Positions 1-13,200 of a DNA stretch of 64,000 bases are shown here, piece after piece. This DNA is from Azolla pinnata (Eukaryota > Streptophyta > Polypodiopsida > Salviniales > Salviniaceae), in the NCBI GenBank assembly GCA_037176905.1, contig JBBBWG010005780.1, forward strand, positions 34,674-98,673, given 5' to 3'. The translations under genes were made by a program, and so were the position numbers. Numbering within the stretch: position 1 is the stretch's first letter; the number at the start of each line of letters is the position of its first letter. The notes below the pieces were generated by a model. The model searched no databases. It had not been told where the DNA came from and was given only the letters and a program-made list of their open reading frames with translations.

Positions 1-451
1 GTCGCAGTTTAATGGTGTGGAACTCAATAATGTCAGCCTATGCTCATCATGGAGAAGCCCCACATATTTCATCGAGTTATTCGAGAAGATGAATCATGAT
101 GCTTTTATCCCCGATGAATGTGCATGCTATGCTACATAATGTGCAATTAGCCACAGCGGCATGGTGGATGCAGGTTAAAAGATGCCTCCTTTATATACCT
201 TCAGTAGAGCATTTCAATTGTTTGATTGATCTATTTGGTCGATCTGGGCAAGTAGATGAAGTAGACAATTTGATAAATAACCTGCCTTTTCAGCCTTCAG
301 CTACATCCTGGACGATTTTAATTAATTCATGGTGGTTGCATCTATTCATCTCAAACATGAGCAGAGTCTGTAGTTGTGCTGAAGTTGATTAATGTCACAT
401 TCAACAGGGCATTCCTTTCAAGAATAAATTCCTTTGAAAGTCGAAATCTGC
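1..451 (+). pseudogene. PPR protein C-terminal remnant, frameshifted
   Basis: This is the end of a plant pentatricopeptide-repeat (PPR) protein, a family that binds organellar RNA. Typical PPR wording appears but is spread over different frames. NSIMSAYAHHGEA is read near 23-60. EKMNHDAFIPDE follows in another frame. SHSGMVDAG then stop is visible near 151-177, while the open frame from 96 reads through the same bases differently. From about 200 to 340 the canonical stretch SVEHFNCLIDLFGRSGQVDE and SATSWTILINS is intact. After that the frame shifts again: VVLKLIN is readable near 370-395 in a different frame from the stop at 390-392. At least three frame changes within 400 bp argue for a decayed copy and not introns, since no splice consensus sits at the breaks. 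The 5' part lies outside the window. PPR identity is firm; an assembly error instead of true decay is possible. Confidence 0.85.
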
Positions 452-1228
452 TACCATTCTTGAGTTCACAGATGGTCTAATCTTGAAGTACATGAAAGTT
501 TGCAAGATCAATTTTTTTTTGACACAACCTTGAACTTGGTCATCTATACCAGTTCTCATCCTTTGGGATTCAAAACCATTTCACCATTTTCTTGGCATGT
601 GTAAGATGCACCATCAAACTCTTGATCAACCAGTGCAGCATCAACGAGATGAAAGAAGTCGATAGATGAACTGCGGCAGTCTTATCAGAGAAACAGCTTC
701 ATGAATTAAAATCTCATCAGAACTAAGTCCTTTAAAGCCATTCTTAGTAACTGATAGAGATTACAGAAGATATCCAGAGTATGGACATCGTATACCAAAA
801 CTACTTTGAATCCATGATGTAGCATTTCCATTACTATTTCATTCCCACCTTTTCTCCGCAACCAATTGACAATACAACTTAGAAGACACATAGAGATATT
901 GTTACAGAGAGAGTTCCCAGCTCCGATACATCAATTAGCGAATCGTCATACCAGTTTAAAAATGCGAATCAGGTTCTAGATACTGGTAGTCAGACAGAAA
1001 TAAAGTTGCTACAGAAAATCTATAGATACATCAGCATCTCAAGTATTCGGACTTAAGCGGAGCTCATGCCTTCAATCTCTAGGCCAAACAATCCTGTACA
1101 CTGCGAGGTTTGATAAGCTATTTAGCTCTTCCATTGCTATTGATGTCAATCTCGATCACATACATCTTACTTTCAGTGTTAGTAATAAGAAAGGCAGGGT
1201 GAATGTTTATATTACATACAGTCATATA
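452..1228. other. Intergenic, no gene seen
   Basis: No reading frame here resembles a known protein. The right-hand part probably holds the 3'UTR of the minus-strand SHPRH gene, whose stop codon is at 1229-1231. No repeats or RNA gene were noticed. Confidence 0.5.
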
Positions 1229-4200
1229 TCACTCTGTTGAGATCTTTAATCGTGCCTCAGCTGCTGTGGCTGCAGCGACAGCAGGTGGAAGCTCCCTCAA
1301 GTTGAGCATTGGATGATTGGATATTTGCTCCACAATAGAGTTTGATTGATTGGGTTGTTGATATTCACTGTTGTTCCTCTTGAAAAGCGTCTTGAGATCC
1401 TTCACAGTCAAGGCCGATATGTCGTGATTCTTCTTCACGGAGACGGAGGAAGCTGGTTGCGATTTCACTCGGCTTAAATTATAGATGCTTTCTTCCACTG
1501 TGTCTTTTATCTGATTAAACACTCGATGATTGAGGAAAACCATAGAGCAAATTTTTATAGCATTGTAGGTATGTACTTGCATGCCTATTTGGATGATAAT
1601 ATCACAACTCTCTGCACTATTTTTTGTAGCATTGTAGGTATGCACTATATACCTTATGTTTGGATGACAATATCACGAGTCTCCACTTGGATTGGCTCAA
1701 ACCCAAGCAAAACCATTAAGCCACAGTTGATTGATTTATTGGTTTTCATCCGAAGTTCCTATCTTCTATTTAATTGTCACATCCATGTTTATTTTCTGGT
1801 TTTATATATTTCACTAAGAGATACATTCTTAGTTAGTGGAAGAATAAAACTACTACGAGACTCTCAACAGTTCAGCAGTTGCGAGTGGGAAACTGAGTGC
1901 TTTCACATAATGCAGTTTTTGCCATTGAAAGTTAATAATTTAGCTTACTGTGAGAAGGGACACCCCTCTGGAATCGATAGTCACCAGTGCACAACAGGAG
2001 TCAAAGGTAAGAATCATTGTAGCCCCCTCGAGGGCTTCAGAGTAATTATGCAAAATTGGGGTAGGTATGTATTCCTAAGAATCAATGCAATCATATAAAA
2101 AGAGATCACAAAAATTAAACTTCATGGTACTATAGAGACTCACCAAGAACCTGTGCACATAAGTTGCACGACTTTGTCCGATCCTATGGACACGATTGAT
2201 GGCTTGAGCCTCAGCGCCAAGATTTAGTAACGGTTCGATCAGGATAACATGTTGAGCCTCTGTGAGATTAAGCCCATTAGCTCCTTGTTGGATCAACAGG
2301 AGGAGAATACGAGCCGATGTGTCATCCTCCTTAAACTTCTTGATTGCTTCATTTAGTTTCCTACAAGATTATTACTAGGTCAGTAAATTGGATTTTTCCA
2401 GGGGTCCCTTGGATTACCTTCCATTTTTTCTCTCTCTCTCAGAAAACCCTAACTGACTCTTCAGAAAGAGAAGAATGGGGTTAACTAGTGACCAAAAATG
2501 TGATCCACCAATGCTTTAGGAGTGCTCATAAATAAACCTCTGGATCTATGAGAATATAACCTCAGGACATACCTGCGCCCCTTAGCTCGAATAAAATTAA
2601 TTTTATTGGCTGTCAACGAATGCTCTACCACATCGAGAACATCATTCCAAGTAGAAAATACAAGAAACCTTGAGCTTCCATCGGTCTCTTGCACTTCTAA
2701 AATTCTTTTGACAACAGCATCCATCTGTGTAAATCAGATTATTACTATTTAGGTTGTACCATGGAACCATATTTACTTCACTAGAAACAATAAACCATAG
2801 GTCATGCTAGACCATAGTCATGTAGTCTAGCAGATACAGTGGAAATACTTCCGACAGTCAAACTGTGATTTTCTAGATCTATGCACATTTCCAGCGGACT
2901 GCATTACAACAATGGTTATATTTGTAAGCACTCACCAGTTTATGTTATGTAAGACAATATTTCAGGTTTATGTCAGATTGATAGCATGATAGTTCCATGC
3001 GATGACAATAAACTTGTTGGGGCAAGAAGGAACTTCTCTTCTTCATTGAGGCTTAAACTTTTATGTAGTTCTTTGAACATTGATTAAAAGAAAAAATCTG
3101 CCTCATTTCGATGTCCATTTCACTGGACAATGTAAAGAAAAAAGGTTTACATGTCAATAAAGTTTAAGGACATCTCTAGTCATATTTACATATTCATTTT
3201 CAAAAAGATTGAAGCTGCAAGTAAACATAAAATTAAATACCATTGCATCATTAATGTGTTCTGCTGTACCGATATTATGGGATCAACTTTAAAATTTTCA
3301 TGTTTTTGAGGATTCATGATTTCTAAGCAACAAAGCACCAACGATATGTAGAGTTGAAGCACATATAGTTTGCAGAACAGAAAGCATACCTTGGTCCCAT
3401 AAGACCCCTTGATAGATATTGAAGACCCTGACTCAATTTCTTTGTTTTGTAATTTAGTCATTGTGAGCGAATAGGATGTGCTGCAACCCCCATTGTCTAT
3501 GACGGCAATATTTTCCATGTATGTGGAAAATCTGCAAGTTGGACATAAAATTGTTTTTGTTCCTCGGCCTGGAAGCGGAAGTGTATCATTCTCAGCGATC
3601 ATCAGCAAACCTGCACAGGTTTCCGGTGTAAATAATGTGGTGTGATGACCAATAGTCAGCCTAATGACAATGTAATATATCATAAAAGCACATATGATGA
3701 GTTACTATTTTGACCATTTGCTCAGACAGCATTGAGAACTTAACCCAATCATACATCCACCTTGATTAGAAGTTTACAAGTATTTTTTGCAGAAAGGTGT
3801 TTAGTTTATAATCACGGACAATGAGCTTTCTCTGAGCCTTCAGACATATTTAACTTGAATAAACGCATATATAAATTCATAAGATAATCTTTCCGGAAAA
3901 GGATAGGCAGAACAACTATGTTCTTACATCTGCAACAAAGCATGTGACCACATGGCAGAATCATGAACTGGATTCCCAGAGTTTCCTGACAAACAGGACA
4001 GCTTTCATCTTCATTGTTTGTAAATCTACTCTTCTTTTCAGAAATATTCTCAAACTTCCCTGGCACATGTACATCACTTCCACTAATTTGTAAAGCGCTG
4101 CCGTTTTCATGTACTATTTCCTTCTGCCGCTCTCTAGTCATTGCAAGTCCCTGACAATCAGACCATGGTGATCATCAAACAGGTTTTGAAGCCATAACCC

Positions 4201-7200
4201 AGTCACATTTAATTTACCTTGAGGTACCGTAGTTGCCCTTTTGCGCGGCGCAAGTTGTCCAACGATACAAATTTTTCACCAGTGAGCTCAGCATTTTTCT
4301 GTGGTATTTCCTCCAAGTAAACTTTAAATATTTGTTCAATCTCAGTCGAGATTTCTTCACCAGGAAACCGTAAACATAGACGGGTCTTGGCCATATTTAG
4401 TTCATCAAGTGCAAGTAGAACCATGCGCTGAGAAAGAGCAAGTGCACGAGCTTGAGCATATTCTTTCCGCATCTCCTGATTGCAAAAATATATATTATAT
4501 TGCTATTTTTATATTCCAAAAAATGTTGCATAGAACTCAATTCTACACCTTAAAATCAACAAAATAAATCCATCATCAACATAAAGATCTTCATCAGCGA
4601 AAGCACTTCAAAACACAATTAACTATATTATGGTTCATGCACATCAATAGCAGTTCAACTTTATAATAAACATTTAGCTAGAAAATGCACTCTTCAAAAT
4701 AGGAGACTTGTATTTTTCAGAAGAACAAATAAATGGCATTAACATGCCAAAAGCTTCTAACATTATTTATGAAAAGAAATTAAAATGATAATGAAATGTA
4801 TCTTACTTCAAGCAGTTCCAGATGTTTCACACTAGCAGCAATTAACTCTGGCCCCATTTTGCGTTTCATGTTAGATTTGATATATTTAAGTATAACCTCG
4901 GTTTCTGATGGATATCTAGTAACCTGAAATAAAACAATCATATAAATTTATAGCAGCCAAAAGCTAATGAGAAAACAACCTTTATAGAAAGAAATTCTTT
5001 TTATTAGTGCACCACCTGTATGTTTGTTGTATATGATGCCTTGCGTTTTCCATCCTCCTCAAGGCTATTACTTGCTTTACGATTCTTATATTCTTGAAGA
5101 TTATAAGCATCCTCAATTGATACAACATCACCAATATTGCCAGCACTTGATTTCAGCAAAAATAACCGGTTTTCGTACATCTGAGAAGAAGAAAGAGAAC
5201 AAGGAGAGCATTACCAGATGTTGATTTCAGCCAAAATAACCGTTTTTCATATACCTTATTGGAAGAAAGAGAACACGCACAATATATCCCATAGTATAGA
5301 TTGATTGAAAATTCCTTTTGAAATTAAAAGACTAAAATAAATACAGAGAATTCAACAAAAAACCTGATAGATCTTGTCCATTTCACAGTGAATACATAAA
5401 CTTCCATTTTTCTGCTTTTTGCAATTCAAGCAATTTCCAGCTCTTGCTATGGCTTCTGCAGTTGGATTATCCATCATCAGATCAATCTCGGAAATCATAG
5501 AGATAAGTTTCTCTCGATGATGAAAAATCGCATCAATCTCCCGATTCAGAATGTATCTCAGACCATTTATGTCATTAAACCTGTAAAATATTAATGGAAC
5601 ACAAATACAATCAACCTTGAGTCTTAATATGAAAGTAAAATAAAAGCATATTTAAGCATAGCGCAATACATTTATTCTTTCATGAATCCTTTCCCAGAAA
5701 TCGTTCTAAATATGTACAGTGAACTTCTGAATTACTCAGTGACATCAGTACTTTTTCATTGAACAAGTATTCAAACAGAACCCTGAACAGAAAAGAATAT
5801 GTTTCTTCCTGGCATGGACTTCATAGAGGAATTCATGCACTCAAGATGTATATGCACAAAATCTCAATGCATCATTTTTGAGCTATTGAATGTTTACTGT
5901 ACTTATTCAAAATTCTGTAATTTACCTTAGTGCCAAACTGGAAGCATTTTCATGTCCTGTTCTTGATAATGCCAAGTAATCTATTTCTAGTAAACTATCT
6001 TTGAGTTTCTTCACAAATTCGTCTGCCTGTTTACTGCTTGTTGACAGTGAATCTAGAGCACCTAGCCACCAAGTTGTTCCTTGATTATCTTTTAGCTCTT
6101 CCATCATTTTACAAACCTGTGAACCATTAGTTCACACACTGAGTTAAAGTGGTTACTCACTCCAAATAAAAACGCAAAAGCAACCAAGGGTATTCAACGG
6201 AAAAAATACCTGATTGTGTGCATTCTTATAATCACTTCTGGCAGCTGTGAGTTTGGCATCAAATGATGACATGTACTTTGAGCTTATCTCTCGAGACTGC
6301 TGTTGTAAAAGTTCATCTCTTAAAGTTCTAGGAATATGAATGTTTCCACTTATGTCATGCATATTGTCAGCCCTTTGCTTTTTCACTGGAGGGGTGGCAA
6401 CCAAATCACCTTCTACTGTATCACTCTTTGTCGGTTGTCCCTCATCCACAGCAGAAGAGTTTCTGAGAGTTTCTAAAACCTCATTCAAGTTATGTAGTAC
6501 ATGCAGCTTCTGCAGAGGATCCACATCAAATTCTTCAAAATTCTCTTCCATCAAGGACAGTGCTTCACGATAAGTTTTTACTGCACTAGCATGATCTTGC
6601 TCTAGTATCAACAGAGCTGCCAAACCATTCAATGCCCCAATCAAGTTCCTTTGGGCTTCTTCACCCTCTACTTTAGCCTTTTCAAGAAGAACCTACAAAT
6701 TTACAATAACACATGGACATGATCGAATTAGAATGAAGCTTGCAAGTCTCTTTGGGCTTTCTTTGCACTCTGCCGTGGCCTTTCTAAGAAGTACCAATAT
6801 AACACACGAAGTTAGTTCAATTTTTTTTAAAAGTGATAAAATAGTAACCATATGCCAAATGTCCACAAAAATAGTAACTCTTTTTATGCCATGTTACCAT
6901 ACCTCCAGCCTAAGGTTTCAAGAGAGAATTTTGTTGCACTACTACCACTAATGGCTCTATGGCATAATACAGCTGGGAAGCAAAGTTGGTCAGCAGTTGG
7001 GAAATGAATGGTAATTCCACCTGCTGTTCATAAATTTATACACAGCAGGAATTTATACTCACAAATCTGTCACTTCCTCCTCAAGAAACAGACTACATGA
7101 TTCCTATCCAGCACGTTACTGTAATCTGAATCAGATGAGACAACAGGCTACATGATCCCTAGAAAGAAAGAAAATATACTTATGCAAAGGGAATAAAAGA

Positions 7201-10200
7201 AACGAGTAGGACCTTCAAAACCTCATCCATAGTCATTGGTGTTTTTTGCAGAGACCGCAATCCTGAACTACCCACTTGCGGATGACAACAAGCTTGGCGG
7301 AGACTCAATAAAGGATGAAGAACTTTTGCAATTTCAGTATAACTCAGAACTCTGTCCTCCTCGCCAATTGATCCTGTCATTGCCTCCATAACTTTATTAG
7401 AGCAGCGCTCATGCTGCCGCCGATAAAAATGAGCTTCAATTGGAGAGAACTGTAACCAGGTTAAAAGCTCTTCTTGTGGTGGCAAGCCAAGTTCATCAAG
7501 AATATGGATCTTGGATGTTCGCCAAACAAAATGTTTCAGATATTTGTGTGTAAAAGATACTGCTCCCAATACATTTTTCTGCCTCCAAAAATTAGAGTTA
7601 GACATACTTTTGACACTATTATTTCTCATTCATGCCAACTCATTTCAGATGCAGATTTAGAAAGTGCACTTACTATACATACATAACCATAAGTACGTAA
7701 GACATATAATATATAGTGCATGTTAAAAAGTACGTACATATTAAAAGATTTATTCACCAAGTGCCTGAAGCACATAATCCGGAACAGAAAATACACAAAG
7801 ATTGCCTGTGATACACAAACCATGTTTTTATTTAGGCGGAGTATAATTGGATACAGAAAACGTTGACAAGGTGGCAATTTCTCAGGCGTAACACATTACA
7901 TGAGAAAAACAAGGTTCATTACATTTTAATCACTCGCAGTATAATTCTAATTTTTATTGTTCAATATCTCTAAATCCACTTCTACTTAGAATAGCTTGGA
8001 ACTTTCTCATCTCATGCTTCGGATTTCTAATCTCCTTATGTATTATGCTGGCCGTATATTTTGAGCTTCCATATAACCCAAAACCATCACCCAAATAAAC
8101 TTTTATTTATTACCCTACATTTGATGCTTCCTGCACATTGAGTAGATGTATTGATCACCATACACTGACCACAATCACTTATGCAATGTACTAGAATACT
8201 ACAAACCCCATCAATAATTATTTCAGAATTCCTGCACACTAAAAATAGTGTATGTGCTTTTGAGAGAGTATGTGTACACAAATTTAAGAGCATACTCATA
8301 TTCGCATGGTGAGATTCATTACTGACCTCATACGGTTCCTTTATTATCCTATTCCACCATAATAGATTGTTGAAAGGTTGTAAGTCCAAGAATCTGAGAA
8401 GCCCATGCAGGTCATCGAGACTTCGTTGTATAGGTGTTCCAGTTATACACCACCGTATTTCAGCATTTAACCGTTTTGCCATTTCTGTAGCTCGGGCAGA
8501 ACTGCTCTCCACCATTTGGGCTTCATCAAGGCACACCCGCCACCATTTCATTCGTGTTAGTGAAGTTGGCACAACCGGATACCTATCAACAAATATGGGC
8601 ATGAAATTTCACTCAGATTTTCGAACTATGAAAAATAGAATAACTATTCCATCTTGTTTTCGCATTCCAAGGATTGTGGTTCAGTTCATATGTAAATGAG
8701 AAGAACATCCCCAATAATGATGTTTGAGCAAATAATTAACAACCCATTTGGGAAGCCACTAAATTTTTCTATTTTTCAAATTTCATAAAAAATCTTGTTT
8801 TGGAAAAACGAAGTGATCTGTTTCACCGTTTGACAGGAAATATATATGATAGGCCATAGCAATTAATATGCCGAAAGCAGTGGCAGCAATAGAATTATGC
8901 ACAAATCAGACAACTGATTCAATAATCAATGAAATTGTTGCACATTGCTTAATGCATTAAGATAAGATATAGCATTATACATGAGCAAGTCCTTTATCAT
9001 AATTTCATTGATAAAAGGACAGATTTGGATAGTCAATGGAACTGATGAAGATTATGTAGAGAACTGAAATATAATTAATGAAAGGAATGACTCACTAAGA
9101 TCTTTTGAGAGGCTACAATGACCCATAAGACAAAAAGGAAAGTGCAGCTGGATGACCTTTCTATTGTCCTTTTATATATGTATGTATCCGAACCTTTGCA
9201 AGTTGTGATGTTCATTGGTTGATGAGTCTCTGTGGTTGTATTTTTGTCCTTCAAACAAATTCTCTGGAGCTGTTCAGTTGAGCAATGGTACTCCCAAACA
9301 TCAGTGCATAGTGAACGATGGCCTTGTACAAAGAGGCAGTGATATTTCCCCCTCAATTCATAAGAAAAGTAGATTAGCAGTCAAAATGTTTTTACTGTGT
9401 CATCCCTGATTGCATAATTGGGACAAACAATGTTCCCAAAGATCTATATGCAAATCTGCATATTTTCATCTCTAGCTAATGTGAAGAGGCCCAACGCTGC
9501 CTTATCATTACAGTAAGCCATCATCCTACCCAGAGTTATTATGGGGCAGATCCATGTTCTTCATTCCCAATTGGATAATTATAGTTCCCACTATCCATCT
9601 TGATCATATTCAAGTAAGGAAAATTCAAGCACTTTATGGGGTTAGAGCATTCATACTTGTGCCATGTGAAGGAAAAATTTATGTTTCAGTATATCAAGAA
9701 TCAATCTCACCATTTGCAGCAGGCTGATTTCATAGATCTTGAGCACCTTTGCTCTCCAAGCCAAAGCCAAGGATTAAATATTGCCTCTGAGACTATTGGA
9801 GCTGATCCCATCTCTGCTAGAGTTGCTTTGCTCTTTATCATGGTAGTAATCATTGAGACTAAAGATCTATTTAGTTGTGTGTCTTATTTGACTCCATCGA
9901 GAAGAGATGGTAGTTCAAATATATCAAATAACCACAATCTGCATATGGCTCTTCGAACTGCATATGAGCACATTGTCTCTCATGACCACCAAGTTGCGAA
10001 CATGTGACATACTATAGCAAGAACAAAGGCCCTTAGAATGTTACTGCTAGGCATATGTTGGATTTGTTCATGCCATCATTTCTTCTATTATGAAAAAAAT
10101 CAGAGATATAATAAAAAACATATGATTGACATACTCATTATACCCACACTTTTAAATTGAGATAATGCTCAATCTAAAAATAAGCACTTAACAGTCTTAT

Positions 10201-13200
10201 TTCGATCCAAACTATGACAACCCATAAGAGATAGAAACTTATTCATGAATGTGTATAGAGAGCTGTAAACTCCAAAACATTCTATTTAGCGGTTAAAGGA
10301 AACAGACCTTAACTGTTTAGTGGCTTTTTGTCTATTAAAAACTTTTTGAGATTAAACAACAATCCCAAATTTAGGTTTCCAAATAAAGAGTGGACTAATT
10401 ATCGAAGCTTCTTTACCATGATTTCATGTGCTAACCCAGTTTAATGATCATCACACAAAATTGGAAATCAAGAATAACTTGCAGAGCAGGCTATTAATCT
10501 TTGCCATTGAAAATAGACAATCGATGTATGATTTCCATTGGTAAGAATTCACTTAGTCATTTAAACTGTAGGTCTGAGCCCACAGAAATAATGATGTATT
10601 TGTGCATCTTTACTCTTTATCCTACCCAGACTTTCTGGAAATCACAAACAGTGCTCTCAGTCACAACTGTGCATTCATTAAACACTGATGCCACTTAGAG
10701 CCTACTCGAGCTGTGCATCATATGCTAAGGGCAAAATATAAGATTATATTTCGATCTTACAACGTGTTCCCCTTTTTACATGGCTCAAACGTTTCATGAT
10801 ATGCAGATGGTTTAGTACAACTTGACATCTTTTCTCGTATGGATCAATTTTTCGAAAGATATAATGAACTTAAACACAGAATACCTTTTAGTGTAACGCA
10901 TTGAGCGTTGTGATGCGTCATCTCCATCTGTATCATGTGAAAGATCAGCTTGAAGAGTGGTGTACGTCGTCAAGACTATATCTGCTGATGCCAGTTCATG
11001 TGCACCCACCACCTGGCCATATTTTGAACTTTTTACTTCATCACCAGAATGCAACCCACCACCTCTTTGAAAACCTTCATACACAATCAATTTCAAAGCC
11101 CCTTTTTCCGTGTGTCTATTCAAAGAAAGATATCAACATCACAAAACTTTAGTGTTGTGATAAAGATGTACATTTGCACATAGCTCTTGAGCTAAGATCC
11201 TAAAGCTATAAGAAGTTGATGAGTCTCAATCTTTCTTGCAATTTTCGACTCTTTAAGGTGGGGGTTTCTATATCATAGAAGCAAATGCACTTGCAATCAT
11301 ACAAAATATACTTTGAAAAATGCAATGCAACAAACCAAATTATCAAAAGCAAGATTTGAACTGGCAAAATAATCTTGCTTTAGTATTTTCTACTTTTATT
11401 ACAGCATGGTAATCATATACTTACTTCATCCACTTGTATATTATTTTACAAAATGAAACAGCTGATAAAGATGAGAACACTGGTATTCTGTGAGAATTCT
11501 TACATTTCCCCTGGTCACACTTGGAGCACTGGTGAATATGAATTTCTTTCTTCTGGTGTCTCAAAATTAATGCCAGACATACCCGTGCAGATATAAAAAG
11601 TAGTGTCCATGTATTTTTACAAAATGAAATAAGTGATGAAGATGAAAACATAGGTGTAACATGAATATTCTTGCATTTCTCATGAGAACATACCTAGCAA
11701 TTTCTTCCTGCCATTGTTGCAAAATTGATGGAGGGCATACAATCAATGTAGCACCAGAAATCCCAGGAACTTCCACACTTCCAATCAGTCTTGAACAAGA
11801 ACCACAGATATAATCCTTATTAACAGAATGCCGTATTTCCATTGTTGCCGTGATTCTCCCTGCAGCCCTCTTCGGTTTTTTTATTATTGTGCATGACTTG
11901 GATCTTTTACCTTTAGAAGATATCTCTCGTTCAAAGTTCCTTACGTACTCGAATTCCGGGCCAAACCCAACACAAGATGCATGTTGCCAAACATCACAGC
12001 AATTACACTGCACCCATATTCTATCATTGACTTCCTTATCATATGCTCCACATGGACAATCAATTCGTTCCTGCTTCCGCGTCTTCAGTTCTTCATCCAG
12101 CTTATTGGCAGCTTCTTCTGCTGTTTGATCTAGGTCAGAGGTCAATGATTTGTAAGGGTTGGACATAATGCAAGCTAGAAGCTCAATTGTTTTGCCCAAA
12201 CCCATCTCATCTAAAAAAGGAAACAAATAGTTCAGCCCTTCTAGAAAGCCATGTGGACGTGTCTATAATGATTTGTTTAGACTAATTGATATTTTTAAGT
12301 AAAACAGCATATTTTGATCTAACTGTCTTATTGGCATGGTTTTCCTATGCAGCAACCAACACATAGAGTGAACAACAAAAACAGCAAAACATAAACTAGC
12401 AAGAGCAGATCCAGGATGGTTCTTTCATTGACACATTTGCAGCCCAAGAATAGTTATAACTTGATGAAGAGAACTAGTATTCAAACTGAATTCCCATATC
12501 AATAGAACATGTGAAACAGCAAAAGTAGAAAGTTTTATGCCAGCTTCTTTTAAGAGGCCAATATGACCTATAAGAACCAATGAGAAAACACACCTTCAAA
12601 TGTCTTCATATCTGAAAAGAGAATAGATATGGCTACACATAAGTTCTGAAAGCATTCCGTAGGAACCTGATAAACCAAGATCCTGCGCTTAAATTCCCTT
12701 CAAAAGATCTCTAATATGGACTGCTCAAAGACAGAGAGACCTTTGAAACAAGGAAGCGCCTATATGAACTATTTGTTCTTTGTACAACACCACCACTCCC
12801 ATAGAGCTTCCAGGTACACATAAGGACCGTATACTGATTCCCATCTACATCACTGAACATCAGGGAGTTTATTACCAGTGCATTGATGGGTCTCAGTATT
12901 ACATGGCAGTGTTTGTGTTCTTTAAGGTGTCTTCGAAATCAAACCTTAGCAGAATCATTGCAATTACAAGCGGCCATGCATATGGTCTCCTGAAGCCATA
13001 TACCACATGCAGGCCCATTCTAAATAATGACAACCATCTATACAAACAGTTGATTTTCCATCCTTCATTGCAGCAAACACTTGTGACATGTCTTCCTTGT
13101 GATATGCTACTTGGGCTTGTGTAAGGCCTTCATCTAGATGTACTTTTCCACCCTTGAGTCTCTGTCTCTTGGGTAGGAAAGTTGTTCTCTTTTCCATTTC

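Noticed and set aside
1526-2098. 190-codon plus-strand ORF
   Set aside because: Lies over the last introns of the minus-strand SHPRH gene; composition is not protein-like and no family is recognised.
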